64,000 nt of DNA from Rhododendron vialii (GCF_030253575.1 NC_080558.1:39831111-39895110); one strand, 5' to 3'. Shown: positions 46,301 to 58,298, numbered from the stretch's first letter. The notes: a model not told the origin generated them from the letters alone. Made by a program: numbers and translations.

Positions 46301-49300
46301 AGAGAAGGTCGGGTTCGTCGGAGTTGGGGTAGGCCGGAGATGGAGGTGCCGGAGTGGGGAGGGAGTCACAGGGCTTGTGAGGGAGGGAATGAGAGAGAGA
46401 TTAGGTGTGAGTGAGATAGAGGGGAGAGAGTAAAATCTAATCACAGCCATTGATTTCATTGGTTGCGATTCAGTGTCAAAATTTTTTGTCAAAATAGGTG
46501 TGAGCGGAACCGGCCCCAAAAAATAAAGTGCTACTGCATTATTATTAGCAAAAAGATTAGATTCTGTCAGCTTTGAGTAAAAAAGCCACAATCACAATGA
46601 CACCATTTTCTCCCTACTATTGCCAAGACAATGTGAAATAGAAAAAAAGTAAGTCAAAAGTTTTATTTCCTCCTCTTCCTTTAAGAAGGAAAATACCAGC
46701 AAGGGTCAATAGTTACTCTGATCTACGAAGTAACCTAAGTTACCTAACCACATGATAGGAGGTCAACAATTATGGGCATAGTATCAAGTAATGTATACGG
46801 ACCAAAAAAAAAAGGCATCAGATAATAAAATGTATTCAGAAATGGCAGGAAATCACCTTCTGAATAACTGGACGAGGCAAACGTTTTTCTTCTGCTGGAG
46901 CATAGTCCATAGGTATCCAGCTCTTCCTACTAGGTGGAATCAGGTTTTCATCCCACGTGACAAAATACAGATCCCCATCAAGGTCACTTCCCGATGCTTC
47001 ATTTGGATGTGGTCTATCTCCCTTTTGAGGGAAAACGAGACAATCAGAAAGATGATGCAACTCAGGGGCATCCACTGCTTTCAGAACTCGTATATCTCCT
47101 GGGTGAAGACAGGGATTCTTTGCTACCACCACACACCCCTTAATCACTTGAAGATTTTTTTTTGTTTCGGAAAACCTGGATCCATGATTCACAAAACAAT
47201 TTTCCAAAGAGGGAGTTGAGACTTGGATGAAGCATTCGCCTTGTTCTAGTACCCCTAATTCATCTAAGCACCCCATTAGCCACCTTCCAGAAGGAACAAA
47301 GATCCGAGCCTTTTCTCTCAAGCCCCATAGCTGTGAAGCTCTTATACAAACCAACATGCCGCGAAGGTGAGGTTCTGCTTGGGGCTTGAAACCGGCGCTT
47401 AACATTATCGCCGCCGTATTCCCTTGATCGGCACATGAAGCAGTGAGGATATCAAAAGCCACTTCTGTGTCTACAACCATCTGATCAAGTTTCGAAATCA
47501 TGCGCTGCTGCATTTTCCAAAAGACATCATCAGGAACGTCCAATGTGGAGAGTAGAGTCACAATCTGACGGTTGAGGAATCCCGGCTGGAACCGGGTCCA
47601 AGAACATATTTCAAGGATCGAGTGGTTGGACTCGAACTTGATCATGCTTGTCCTCAGGGAGAGGCGGACCCCGTCATTGTTTCCTGGCCAACAAGCAACA
47701 ACCCCTTTGCAACCAGCAAATCTTATTTGATAAGCACAAGGAGGGTTCACTGCCAATTGCAATTTCTCTGCCACTTCCATTGCGAGATCAGGTGTTATTT
47801 TACCAATCCCATCAGAGAAGATATATGAATTTCTCTTAATTTCCGGCAGCTCTTTGTCAACCTCATTGGGTGAAACTTCAACAGTGGCATAAGTAGATGA
47901 GAAACATTGTCCCATTCTAGCAGCACACTTCGCAATGTTTCTGTTAGTGAATTTGCCCATCCAATCAATTATATTTTCCACTCTAATACGCTTGTTTTCG
48001 GCAAAAAACCAGGCCGAACGATCCCTCAATTGATTCGATGAGAAGGCCAAAAATGAGTATTTACGACCGCACAAATAAAAACCCTCACTTAGAATATTTT
48101 TTACCCTTCTGAACACGGCAGTCTTTTGAGGGAAGGTATTTGAGGTGAGGTCTTTCACGATTGGAGCAACAAAGAAGTTGAAAACACTGTTGTTTAGTGT
48201 TTGCATGCCTTCATCCATGAAGGTAACCCTTAAAAAGCGATCGGAAACTTCTCTATAATTCCTAAGAACCCGATTAGAGAGCTCCACCGTCGGTGGAAGA
48301 CAGTAGGCTTTTGTTGGAGTAATAACCAATCTTCGTACCTCAACATCACCCACGTCTGAAGTACGGCTCTTGAGAAGTTTCGGGTTATTCATCAACCACT
48401 CCTGCACAAGTTTCAGCCTCCCATAGGCATCAAACACAGGCCTCTTGTAAGCATAAATGTGCTTCAATGCAGCTATATTGATTACATCTGATTGGTCTCT
48501 CAGCAGATCGAAAAATTTATCAGACAACTGGTGCAGGTTGATTATGCCTTTGTGCACAACAGCATTCACCATAAACATCACTTCAAAACTTATTTGATCC
48601 TTGTGTTGGATACAGAAGAAAACATCTTGCATTGGCATACCAAAATCTTGTTCATCAATAACCTTGAGGCGATGTTTGAGGATATCATTTGGAACCCTAT
48701 GTTCCCGAAAATACCCCATGGCCTTCTTTAGTTTCAAACCATGACGGGGTGGAACCGAAACCCGGTAAGTATTACACTTACCAATGGCTCCACTTGGTGT
48801 GAAATCGGTAGTTCGGATCCAGGGATCGTCGTCGTCCAACAAATCAAATGGAACAGATTCCTCAATATCATCATCAGCAGTCCTGTAGTGCAGCAAAGGA
48901 GATGAAGACAGCTGCAAAAGAACAACCAAGGATGAGGTTTCAGAATACTGTTTAACCTCGTTGATATCCCGAACCAAGAACTCAACATTGAAGTTGCACT
49001 TTATAACGGCGTGTTTGGTGGTGCCTTTAATACCAAACGCAATATCCTGGGTGACGAGAAATTTGCAGCTTCTATTAAAGGGATCAACCACAAAATCAAC
49101 CCCAGTAGCCGGTCCTCTCCAGCTGACAACAAATTTGTCTCTGCTAACCATGACCCCAACTTCAAGTCTCACGTCAGACAACTTAAAAGGGTCCACGGTC
49201 CTCCTCTTTTGATTCATGCTATACGGATTCTCAGGTCCCAAATTAACCTTCAAAAGTTTGTTATTCAACGCAAGATCGCAACGCCCTGCAGCATCCAAGG

Positions 49301-49571
49301 CCGACTTTGCTGAATCAGGAATTGCAAAATGCACAAAAGCATGCGGTTCCACCTTTTGATAATTGTTCGTTCTTTGGATATTTTGAGTGCCAATGTCGAA
49401 ATTGGGGTACGATTCTGGAGGGGTGGAAGAAGTCTTCAGCCTACACCTCCATACAGATCCAATGTTAGCTTCAAAGTAATCCAGAAGCATTTTGGCAGTG
49501 ACATAATTATCAAAGCCGCCAACGCTAATTTGCGTTACAACCATTTCCTTCTCGCTTCCCTCTGAAGCCAT
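43393..49571 (-). CDS. RDR6: RNA-dependent RNA polymerase 6 (RDR6/SGS2/SDE1 type)
   Basis: Three coding exons, 46857-49571, 43927-44385 and 43393-43815, with GT-AG borders and intact phase, encode 1198 residues, close to Arabidopsis RDR6. Residues about 10-110 form the N-terminal RRM-like region (VTQISVGGFDN; VEPHAFVHFA). The catalytic RdRP core carries the signature SDLDGD, with DLDGD at 863-867. The C-terminus includes VVTGHIWSMPKYN. RDR6 copies aberrant or miRNA-cleaved single-stranded RNA into double-stranded RNA with SGS3; DCL4 then makes 21-nt siRNAs (trans-acting siRNAs, transgene silencing and antivirus defence) in cytoplasmic bodies. The ATG at 49571 was chosen over one 66 bases upstream because the residues that follow (MASEGSEKEMVVTQ) match the usual family start. 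No damage was seen. The first coding intron (2.5 kb) holds a nested MITE. Confidence 0.97.
45394..46517. mobile_element. Mutator-type MITE in RDR6 intron
   Basis: The terminal inverted repeats exceed 90 bp (left GGGAACGGTTCCACTCACAC; right complement GGGGCCGGTTCCGCTCACAC). They include CCATTGAAATCAATGGCTG and TTAGATTTTACTCTCTCC. The element is flanked by the 9-bp duplication AAAAAATAA (45385-45393 and 46518-46526). Long terminal repeats and a 9-bp duplication are the marks of Mutator-like elements. It encodes no transposase and carries another MITE inside. Confidence 0.88.
45835..46099. mobile_element. Stowaway-like MITE nested in the Mutator-type element
   Basis: The ends TTCCCTCCGTCCCACTTTG and the complement of CAAATTGAGACGGAGGGAGCA are inverted, with TA on each side. 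This is the usual Tc1/mariner MITE pattern. Confidence 0.85.
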
Positions 49572-50338
49572 TCTTACTTTCACAGAAGTACCAGAATACA
49601 GTATCCTAAACAGCAAAGTCCTCGCCTCAATCTGCAATTTCCAGGTTCACCAATTATACAAACAAAGAATCAGCAAGGGAACTCTTTACAAGCCAAGTCA
49701 ACACATTCATGCCGCATTCATTTTCTGCAGTAAAAACAAAAATTAGGTTGCACCCTTGGAGCCTCTCTTTACATATGTGGTTAATTAGACAAAAAGTACA
49801 AGAACAGTATCATTTAAAACTGTTAATCCTCAACCAACCATTACACAACATTCATTTTCTGCAATTACCAAGCGAATGGAAAGCAAATCAAAATTCTGGA
49901 TGACACCGTTGTTTGACCAGGAAAAGAGAAGCCTGAAAGCCTTAAACTTGCAAAAACATTCGCCCGGATAAGGCTATGCCTTAAACTTTTGAAAAACCAA
50001 ATCGAACCTTAACAATTCAATTACCTTATCATTTATGCTCAAAGAGTAGATACTGAATTTCAAAAGAAGTAAGATACGAATTTGAGTGATAATCATCTCG
50101 GCTTAGCTACAACTACAAATGCTTTCAATCCATACTACAGATGATATCCTTAGCTCTTCAGCCTCTGTAAATCAAATAAATTTGGAAACGCACTTTCAAT
50201 CAACAAAAGGTAGAGAAAAGGAGAACACCTCTAACATAGTTGATTACCCAAATCAAGTGTTCATTTCTTTAGACCTCATTATACTAAAAGACAGAGCACA
50301 AATGCGTAAAAGCCAATACATACACACGCACGCACACA

Positions 50339-50567
50339 CCAGCCTTCACATGCGGACGCCCTTAGAGTAGAAATCCGCGGACGTCGAACGCCTGCAGTTG
50401 GATTGTGTTTTCAATGGTCCGGATCTGCGGACGTTTTTTTACCAGTAAGAAAACGTCCACTGGTAAGAAAACGTCCGCGGATCCGGACCATTGAAAACAC
50501 AATCCAACGGCTGGCGTTCGACGTCCATATTTTTCCTAGTTAAGGGCGTCCACTTGTGAAGGCTGGA
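50339..50567. mobile_element. Hairpin MITE
   Basis: Almost the whole 229 bp is an inverted repeat. The ends are CCAGCCTTCACA and TGTGAAGGCTGG; the inner arms share GTTGGATTGTGTTTTCAATG and GGACGTCGAACGCC. There is no coding content and no clear target duplication. Confidence 0.85.
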
Positions 50568-53253
50568 AATCACGCAGGTGCTATATGAGGCACATAAACT
50601 ATGTCAAGTAAAAAACAATTAAATTCTCGTACAAGAAAGGAAAAGGCAAACTTATTTGATAAATAAGATTTTAATAGCCATGAAGCAGATAAAGGAATCA
50701 CCAACCCAATAAGTAAAGTATAAATGGGTATATCACTAGTTTTTTCCACCATTCTGCATCATCAAATGCAATACGAATAATTATTGTTGCAAAGAACTTC
50801 CTTTATAATTTTTCAACACAGAAGGAACCAAACAATAGTATTTAAACAGGTGCTGATACAAAATGGTGGCAAGAAAATGGTTTCCTTTTTCTTTCTTTTT
50901 TTCAAGTAAACACTATGAGGTGTATAACAGAATATTCAACAATGAGACCACAATTAGAATCCCAGAGACAACAAATAATTCATTAATTCCTACAATGTTC
51001 TGCACGATCTAACATAAGAGGATTCAAAAGCATTGCTTCAGAAATATAGGGGCCGGGGGGCAGGGGGGTGGGGGGCTGATTTACATCTCAAACTATTATA
51101 CCATTTGTGTGTAAGTTTAACCATATACCAAAAGATAGACCCAAGACTAGAGTCCTAGACAACATAGAATGGAAAATCTTTCAGCAATAGAAGTGTGCAA
51201 CACCTCCACTGTGATGAGTCTAAAGACTCTAAACTACATAGGAAATATCATAAAATGAAGGGACAGAGAACTCTCACTTAGAAACATCGAACGTCCTATC
51301 AATACTTAAAATTTCATTACAAGCAATAATCAAGATTTCTACTTTTCATGCGTTTGATTGATGGTTGAAAGATCAAATCCTTAAGATAATTCATTAAGGA
51401 ACATAAAAAACTCAAAAGTTCATCGGAGCCTAGAACAAGTACTTCAATTAGCTGATTCATTAAAAAAAATGAAAATAATAACTTTTTCCCCCTCCATTTC
51501 TGCATTACCAAACAGCGGATAAAATTACTGATACATCACAAGCAAAAAGGTTCGCTATATAAAACACAAAGTTCCAGAACATATCAGAGAAATGTTGAAT
51601 TTTTGCCATGTTTCCCCTCCTGTCAACCAACAGGATCTCACAAATCTGTCAGTATCAATAAGATTTGGATTTGAAGTATTTGTCTTTGGCTAATGTACGA
51701 ACACAACAGCTAAACCAAGTGCAATTCCTTCCTATTGGTGTTCTCCCCAGAAAAATTGAGAAGACCAATGGAAATCTTCTTTAATCCACATAGCTCTAAC
51801 GAATGAATGAATACACGGGGATGCTAGGCATTCAACTAGTCATTGTAATTTTTACCATTTTTAACAATAAATCTGGAACTCTTGATGCTAGATATTGGCT
51901 CAACAGCCCTTAACATATTAGTAAAACTAATGAAAAACAAACAAAAAATGCGATTTCATTCTTTGACTTGATCTTTCATACATGATCTTCTGCATATTAT
52001 GCATACTGGTATCTGTATCCATCACCAAATAATTGAACTTAACTACCTGTGTATATCCACTGGTATAAATGGAGAGGGATTAGATGTACACCTTTCCAAT
52101 GGATTTGCAATACCCTTAGGCCTGAACCTACCCTGGAACTATAACAATTGAAAGATGTTTCTTTCAGAGGCTTACTTCCAACAAGAGCCGCAACTGCGTA
52201 ACAAGAGGAAGTAAGTACATTAGTCAGCAATAATACCCTCTCTAGCAAAAGAACAAGGACAACAAAGGAAAGGGTATACATTAAGCTCTAGAAAACTCGA
52301 AGGCTGTATACATATAAACTTGTACACAATAGGTTATGCATTTAGCTCTCCATTCATCAAGACTCGAGAAAAAACCAATCCACATTCCTGAGTTAACCAG
52401 ATCATGTATTCCTTTCTTTAGGCCTGATAGTTCTAACATTCTAATACCGAAAAAATATATATCAAGACCATGCACTTAATTTAGAGGAGAAATGTGGCCA
52501 AGACACGATCTCAGGCTGAGGTTTTAATAATACCATGTGAACTACGCTATGAAGCAGGGCACTGAAAATGCTCAGGGAATTAAGGCAGGTGCTATAAAAT
52601 GGCCAAACATCACCTTTAGCAAAGGGAAAAAGATATACCCAGAGGTGACTTAATACATTTACAAGAAATAACCACTTAATTAAAAATAATATTATACATA
52701 ATAACAGAGAAATAATAATAGGGGGTAGACATAAAAAGTGATAACAAAATCGAGAAATTCTAGAGCAAACAAGAAAAGTGGAAATGGATCGAACACTAGT
52801 TTTCCCCAGGATTTACATCCTGAATTGTACCCCAAGATATTGCCCTTTTTTTTAACAACCTCATTTATGTTCATTTGAACAAACAAGGAACCAAATACAA
52901 CTATTTAAGTAAGGAATGGTACAAAATAGTGGCAAGAAAATAGGGATCACGCAATGAAACTTGTAAACAATTCGCATAGTAATCTCTATTGTTTGCTACA
53001 ACATTTCACTATAATTCCAAATTATAATCCCATGAATAGCATACAATCCTTCAACTATGAAAATGTTCAAGCCAAAATGAATGTTGTACACTATCCCTAC
53101 ATCAAAACTATTAGTGTAACAACACATTCAATGGCCCAAACAAGGAATGTTTAATAAATTAAACAAATTGCTAAAAACATCCTAATGGGCTGTCATTAAG
53201 ATTTAAAACGTGTATTGAAATGTGCGAAAAGTGTATAGGAGTGTGTGAAAGTG

Positions 53254-53510
53254 GAGACCAGATCCCCTGTCCGACTCCCATCCCCTGTCCGACTCCCATC
53301 TGGATAGGGGCCTATCCGACACTTCTCGACCGTTGATCTTGCAAATCAAATCAACGACTGATATGAGCCGAACACTTTTTGCTCTAAAACGACGTCGTTT
53401 TGCTACAAAAAGTGTTCAGCTCATCTCAGCCGTTGATTTGTGAGATCAATCGCCGAGAAGAGTCGGACAGCCCCTGTCCGGATGGGAGTCGGACAGGGGA
53501 TCTCCTTCCA
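53254..53510. mobile_element. Hairpin MITE with 8-bp target duplication
   Basis: The arms share GATCCCCTGTCCGACTCCCATC in inverted form and meet at AAAACGACGTCGTTTT. TGAAAGTG flanks both sides (53246-53253 and 53511-53518). The left arm contains a 19-bp internal tandem duplication (CCCCTGTCCGACTCCCATC twice). Confidence 0.85.
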
Positions 53511-54062
53511 TGAAAGTGTATTGAAAACTATAAAATGTGCATTGAAGTCTGTGTTTTTCTGTGTTTTTCTTAGAAGTACTCCAAGAAAAAAAAAAAAGAG
53601 AGGAAATGATCGCTCAAAAAAGGAAATGATCACTCAAGATTTTAATTTTGTCCGGCTTTTGCTTGATGTTTGAATTTAGCTAAAAGGAAAGAGGAGATGT
53701 TAAAAGATCAAATCTTCAAATTCAATCGCATTTTTGGACCATTTTCAAAAAAACCTAGCCTCCTCTGAGCCTAAAAGAACACTCCGATTTGATGATTCAT
53801 TGGAAATGCTATTTTCTTTCCTCTATTTCCGTGATGGCAAACAAGGGCTAAAAGTACCTGTATATCAAGAACAAAAAGATTTCACATTTAATACAGGAAA
53901 AACGATGTAAATGCATAAATACAGCAAGGGCATTCCAATTCCTGAATATTTCAAATCAAAAGCTTGAGAAATTGACCGATCAAAAAAAGATTGAGAAATT
54001 GTAATACCTTGGTAATCGCCCGATAATCTTCCCAGTTGTCAAGCAAGCATCGAAATTATACT

Positions 54063-54093
<31 letters not shown>

Positions 54094-54385
54094 ACTTCAT
54101 TGCCTTTGCTTCGTCTCGAAGATTTGTAGTACTGAGAGAGAGAAATTTGTGTCTTTTCAGGTTCACACGCGGGAACGGTGGGAAATTATGTTCATGCCCC
54201 CTATTCTTTCAAAAAATAAAATAATGTTCATGCCCCCTACGAGAGAGAGTGAAAGACCACTGATAGAAAGAGTGTCACTTCATTGCAAGATTGTTAATTC
54301 CGTGTTCCGTATCAGTTGGTACATACCGTATTGTTGTCAAACCGGTAAGCAAGCATCGAAATTATATTAGAGAGAGAGAGGAGTG

Positions 54386-54722
54386 AGAGCATTTCCAACT
54401 AAGCTCTAAAACACAAAAATAAAGAATAAATGTGACATATTAAGAGAATATTTTTGTAATTTATTTTCTCTTTTTGCACTTTATGAGAAAATTTTAGAGA
54501 GACCTATAGTACTTTTTAGAGATTTGGTTTCCAAAATGAGAGTTCTCTATTTTTTAAACCCCAAAAGTAAATTTAGAGATCAAATCTCTAAAAAGTACCA
54601 TGGATCTCTCTAATATTCTCTCATAAAGTGAAAAAAGAGGGAATAAATCATAAAATTTCTCCTTAATATATCACATTCATTTTTTATTTTTGTGTTTTAA
54701 AAGATGGGTTGGAGATGTTCTA
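54386..54722. mobile_element. Full-length hairpin MITE
   Basis: The left end GAGCATTTCCAACTAAGC and the complement of the right end (TTAGAACATCTCCAACCCA) lead into long arms sharing TAAAACACAAAAATAAA and AGAGATTTGGTTTCC-like sequence. The two halves are complementary over most of 337 bp. Confidence 0.8.
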
Positions 54723-54813
54723 AGTGAGTGAGAGAGAGTGAAAGATTACCGACAAAAAGTCACGATTCCTTTGCTTCGCCTCGAAGAGTTGTAGAGTAGT
54801 AGAGTAGTCCTAA

Positions 54814-55052
54814 AGTCCCGTTTCAGAACACCTTCTTAAAAAATAAGTACTTATTTCTCATTTTCAAACTCAAAAATAATATAAATGAAAAATAATTTTT
54901 CAATTTTTTTTGCGTCGTATTAAAGATCTCAATGAGATCTATCAAACAAGATCCATATTGCATATTTTTAGATTTTAATAAGCCTATAATTTTTGAGTTT
55001 GAAATTGCCTTCTTAAAAAATAAGGACTTAAAACCCGTTCTGGAACGGGTCC
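54814..55052. mobile_element. PIF/Harbinger-like MITE (family B, copy 1)
   Basis: The ends AGTCCCGTTTCAGAAC and, on the complement, GGACCCGTTCCAGAAC are inverted, as is CCTTCTTAAAAAATAAG. TAA flanks both sides, fitting the 3-bp duplication of this superfamily. Confidence 0.8.
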
Positions 55053-55384
55053 TAAGAGCCTGCTTGGATGGAGCCAAAAGGGGTGGGGAAAAATAAGAAG
55101 GGTATATGGGAGGGCCCCATCCCTTTTCCCCCGGTTGTTATCCAAATTAATTCCCTGATAATTTTTTACTCGCTCCACGTTTTCCCCTCTTCTCCGGTTT
55201 ATCCTGTATTATATTTGGATTCCTCCTTGGGGTCCCTAAAAATAATCAGGCTGTGGAGGGTGTTTTGTGGACGAAAATTCCCCTCGTTATCCCCTTTCTC
55301 CATTCACCATTCAACCGACTTTTACTCTTCATTCTACCCAAAATCATATTTTTCATTCAAACATATTCTAAGACTCTTTATTTG

Positions 55385-56316
55385 GAGCACTTAATTTTTT
55401 AATATATAGACGGCGTAAAGAGGTTGAAAATTAAGTGTTCCAAATTTCAATCCGTTTAAACCGGTGCGAAAATCTTAGTTTTCTGATCATTTTATCATAA
55501 ATGGTCATAGTTAAATTTTGACTCTAGGTCTCTCGTTAATTAGCCCTAAGAAAGTTGTACAATCAAATATCTCTTAGGATTAATCAACGAGAGCCCTAGA
55601 TTCAAAATTTAATTATGATCATTTATGATAAAATGATTAAAAAACTAAGATCTTCGCACCGGTTCAAACGAATTGAAATTTGGAATATATAATTTTTTAA
55701 CCATATTTTTTAATATATAAACTGTTTAAAGAGGTTGAAAAATTTAAATGTTCCAAATTTCAATCCGTTAAAACCGGTGCGAAAATCTTTTTAGTTTTCT
55801 GATCATTTTTATTCTAAATGATCATAATTAAATTTTAACTCTAAAACTCTCGTTGATTAACCCTAAGAGATATTAGATTTTACAACTTTCTTAGGGCTAC
55901 TCAACGAGAGCCCTAGAGTCAAAATTTAACTATGATCACTGAGGATAAAATGATCAGAAAACTAAGATCTTCGCATCGGTTCAAACAGATTGAAATTTGG
56001 AACACTTAATTTTTCAATCTTTTTAGACAGTTTATATATTAAAAAATATGGTTAAAAAATTAAGTATTCCAAATTTCAATCCGTTTGAACCGGTGAAAAG
56101 ATTTTAGTTTTCTAATCATTTTATCCTAAACGGTCATAATTAAATTTTGACTCTATGACTCTCCTTGATTAGCCCTAAGAGATATTTGATTATATGACTT
56201 TCTTAGGGTTAATCAACGAGAGCCTTAGAGTCAAAATTTAATTGTGATCATTTAGGATAAAATGATCAGAAAACTAAAATCTTTCCACCGGTTCAAACGG
56301 ATTGAAATTTGGAACA
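55385..56316. repeat. Three tandem ~250-bp palindromes
   Basis: Palindromes at about 55436-55686, 55748-56004 and 56065-56316 each have arms starting TTCCAAATTTCAATCCGTTT and running through ACCGGTGCGAAAATCTTAG. They fold around TAGCCCTAAGAAAGTTGTA or its complement. The ~60-bp spacers between palindromes are inverted copies of each other (TTTTTAATATATAAACTGTT and its complement), so the middle palindrome sits inside a larger one. No protein is encoded. Confidence 0.88.
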
Positions 56317-56699
56317 CTTAATTTTTTTTTAAAAACCAAATTTTATAAAAAAAATGTTTAATAATAATATGAAATTCGTTAATTTGTTAGTAGAAATAAA
56401 TATTACGACTTAAATTGTGAAAGAATAATTAAATTTGCAATTACATATAAAACGTAATACATAATTAATTTAGGGACTGCACAAAGGCAAAAGTGTCATT
56501 TGACAGCTTAATCCATCTTCTCTAGTACCTCATCCAAACAACCTACTATTTAATCCCCTCCATAAACATCACATCAATGTGGGTCATCCCTTATTAACTA
56601 ATACCCCTTACTATCTTATCCCCCTTATTAACTAATACCCCCAATTTTTTTCCTGCATCCAAACGGGCCCTAAAGAGAGAGAGAACAGAAAGTCACTGA

Positions 56700-57154
56700 G
56701 GCCCCGTTCCAGAACACCTTCTTAAAAAATAAGTACTTATTTCACATTTTCAAACTCAAAAATAATATAAATGAAAAATAATTTTTCAATTTTTTTTGCA
56801 CCGTATTAAAGATCTCAATGAGATCTATCAAACAAGATCCATAGTGATAGAAAAATTATTTGCGTAAGCATATAATTTTTGAGCTTGAAATTACCTTCTT
56901 AAAAAATAAGTACTCCCTTCGTCCCAAAATGTTTGTCCGGTCCGCAAAACGGGGTGTTAAAAATAATACAATTTTTACAATAAAAAATCAAAAGTTTTTT
57001 AACAACTTACTAGATATCAATGAGTATTTTTAATTTGTGAAAAAAGTTTGAATTTTTTCTTGAAAAAATTGAATTATTTTTATCACTCCGTTTTACGGAC
57101 CGGACAATTATTTTGGGACGGAGAGAGTACTTATTTATCGTTCCGAAACGGGAC
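56700..57154. mobile_element. PIF/Harbinger-like MITE (family B, copy 2), split by another MITE
   Basis: Same family as 54814-55052, with GGCCCCGTTCCAGAACACC at the left and GTTCCGAAACGGGAC at the right. It sits in a tandem-array unit: TGA is repeated on both sides (56697-56699 and 57155-57157), and neighbouring units show the unbroken site CACTGATTCC. The element at 56913-57127 is inserted in it. Confidence 0.85.
56913..57127. mobile_element. Stowaway-like MITE nested in family B copy 2
   Basis: The ends CTCCCTTCGTCCCAAAATG and the complement of TTATTTTGGGACGGAGAGAG, with TTGTCCGGTCCG in both arms, form a ~40-bp terminal inverted repeat. TA occurs on each side. The host sequence AAAATAAG|TA|CTTATTT is otherwise continuous. 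Confidence 0.92.
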
Positions 57155-57379
57155 TGATTCCTTTGCTTCGCCTCGAAGAGTTGTAAAGTAGTAGAGTAGT
57201 CCTAGAGAGAGAGAGAACAGAAAGTCACTGATTCCTTTGCTTCGCCTCGAAGAGTTGTAAAGTAGTAGAGTAGTCCTAGAGAGAGAGAGAACAGAAAGTC
57301 ACTGATTCCTTTGCTTTGCCTCGAAGAGTTGTAGAGTAGTCCTATAGAGAGAGAGAGAGAGAGAGAGATTTGTGTGTAT

Positions 57380-57949
57380 CCCTTTATAAACTTCAATTCT
57401 TTGTTTGGGTGGATTTTTTTATAATTTTTAGTTTAATTTTTGCGTAATGAATAAAGAGAAAAATTAAGATAAAATTAGATATAGAGATAATTAGGAGAAA
57501 GAGATAAAGAGAAATGAGAATAATGATAAGAAATAGAAATAATAAATGAAGAGAGAAATTAGAGTAATAATTAAAAATATGAGTAACTTTTAGAAAATAT
57601 TTAGTAGAACGGTGTCTAAGTAGTCATCAGTGCAACCAAAAGTCAACATTGTTCATCATTTTGCTACAAGCCTACAACATTCGGCTCGATTAATTTCAAA
57701 AACTTGTTTGGACGAAAAAATCAAACAATCAGAAATTGGAAACGATTCAAGACGGGGAGATTCGAACAAGGGTTTGGAGGGTAAACGAACAAGGTGAATT
57801 TGTTCGAAAATTAAAATCATACTAGTAATCTAAAGTTGTTTGGACCGGAAAATCTGAAATCAGACATCGAGACCCGTGCAATTGGAAATTACGAGTAGTT
57901 CAAAAGCCTTTAAAACATTCAAACCTCCAATCATTCAGACCGAACTTAA
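57380..57949. other. Intergenic, no gene seen
   Basis: Purine-rich, AT-rich sequence without a supported gene. Confidence 0.5.
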
Positions 57950-58290
57950 GGAGGCTTTTCTGGTGGTGGTGGGGTATAGAATTCCTTTTCCAATGTAGAC
58001 CATATAAATCAAAATACTATATGCTATCGCAACCATAAATAATTTTATAGGATCAACTTTAAATATTTCAAGAAATTTTCTTTGATTTAGTATAGTATAG
58101 AATACATCAGTTGTGAAAAGGTAAACAAGCAAAATGAATTGTACCTCGGTAAACATGACAAATAAAGAAAATGTCATGCACCTGTATGCATGGAGTCATG
58201 AGGACCACTTAAAGTCATTAATCGCGTAGTTACCGGTTGCGCCTTAGTGACGGGTTGAGCTAGGGCGCCAAGAAAACCCATGCTCTCGTA
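57950..58290 (-). repeat. Dispersed repeat, inverted copy of 34451-34790
   Basis: The reverse complement matches the segment downstream of the P-class PPR gene over about 330 bp, with small indels. It ends about 10 bp before the carboxylesterase pseudogene. Confidence 0.8.
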
Positions 58291-58298
58291 TTGTGGTG

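Larger units (their letters stand above)
49572..54060 (-). other. Probable 5' leader of RDR6 with a long UTR intron
   Basis: A splice acceptor (TTGCAG) ends at 49632, just upstream of the start codon. On the minus strand a candidate donor (CCAAG|GTATTAC) sits at 54008/54007 after a CT-rich leader. If joined, a 4.4-kb 5' UTR intron would result. Other donors within the interval would give a shorter one. No other gene is seen here; the interval holds two MITEs. Confidence 0.35.
54030..57380. repeat. Interrupted ~74-bp tandem array
   Basis: Units of the type GATTCCTTTGCTTCGCCTCG plus AAGAGTTGTA..GTAGTCCTA, a GA tract and AACAGAAAGTCACT occur at about 54085, 54767, 57153, 57227 and 57301. A related phrase, AAGCAAGCATCGAAATTATA, occurs at about 54042 and 54344. 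The last units are intact neighbours; the earlier ones have been separated by inserted MITEs. Part of the array may overlap the RDR6 leader or promoter. Confidence 0.8.
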
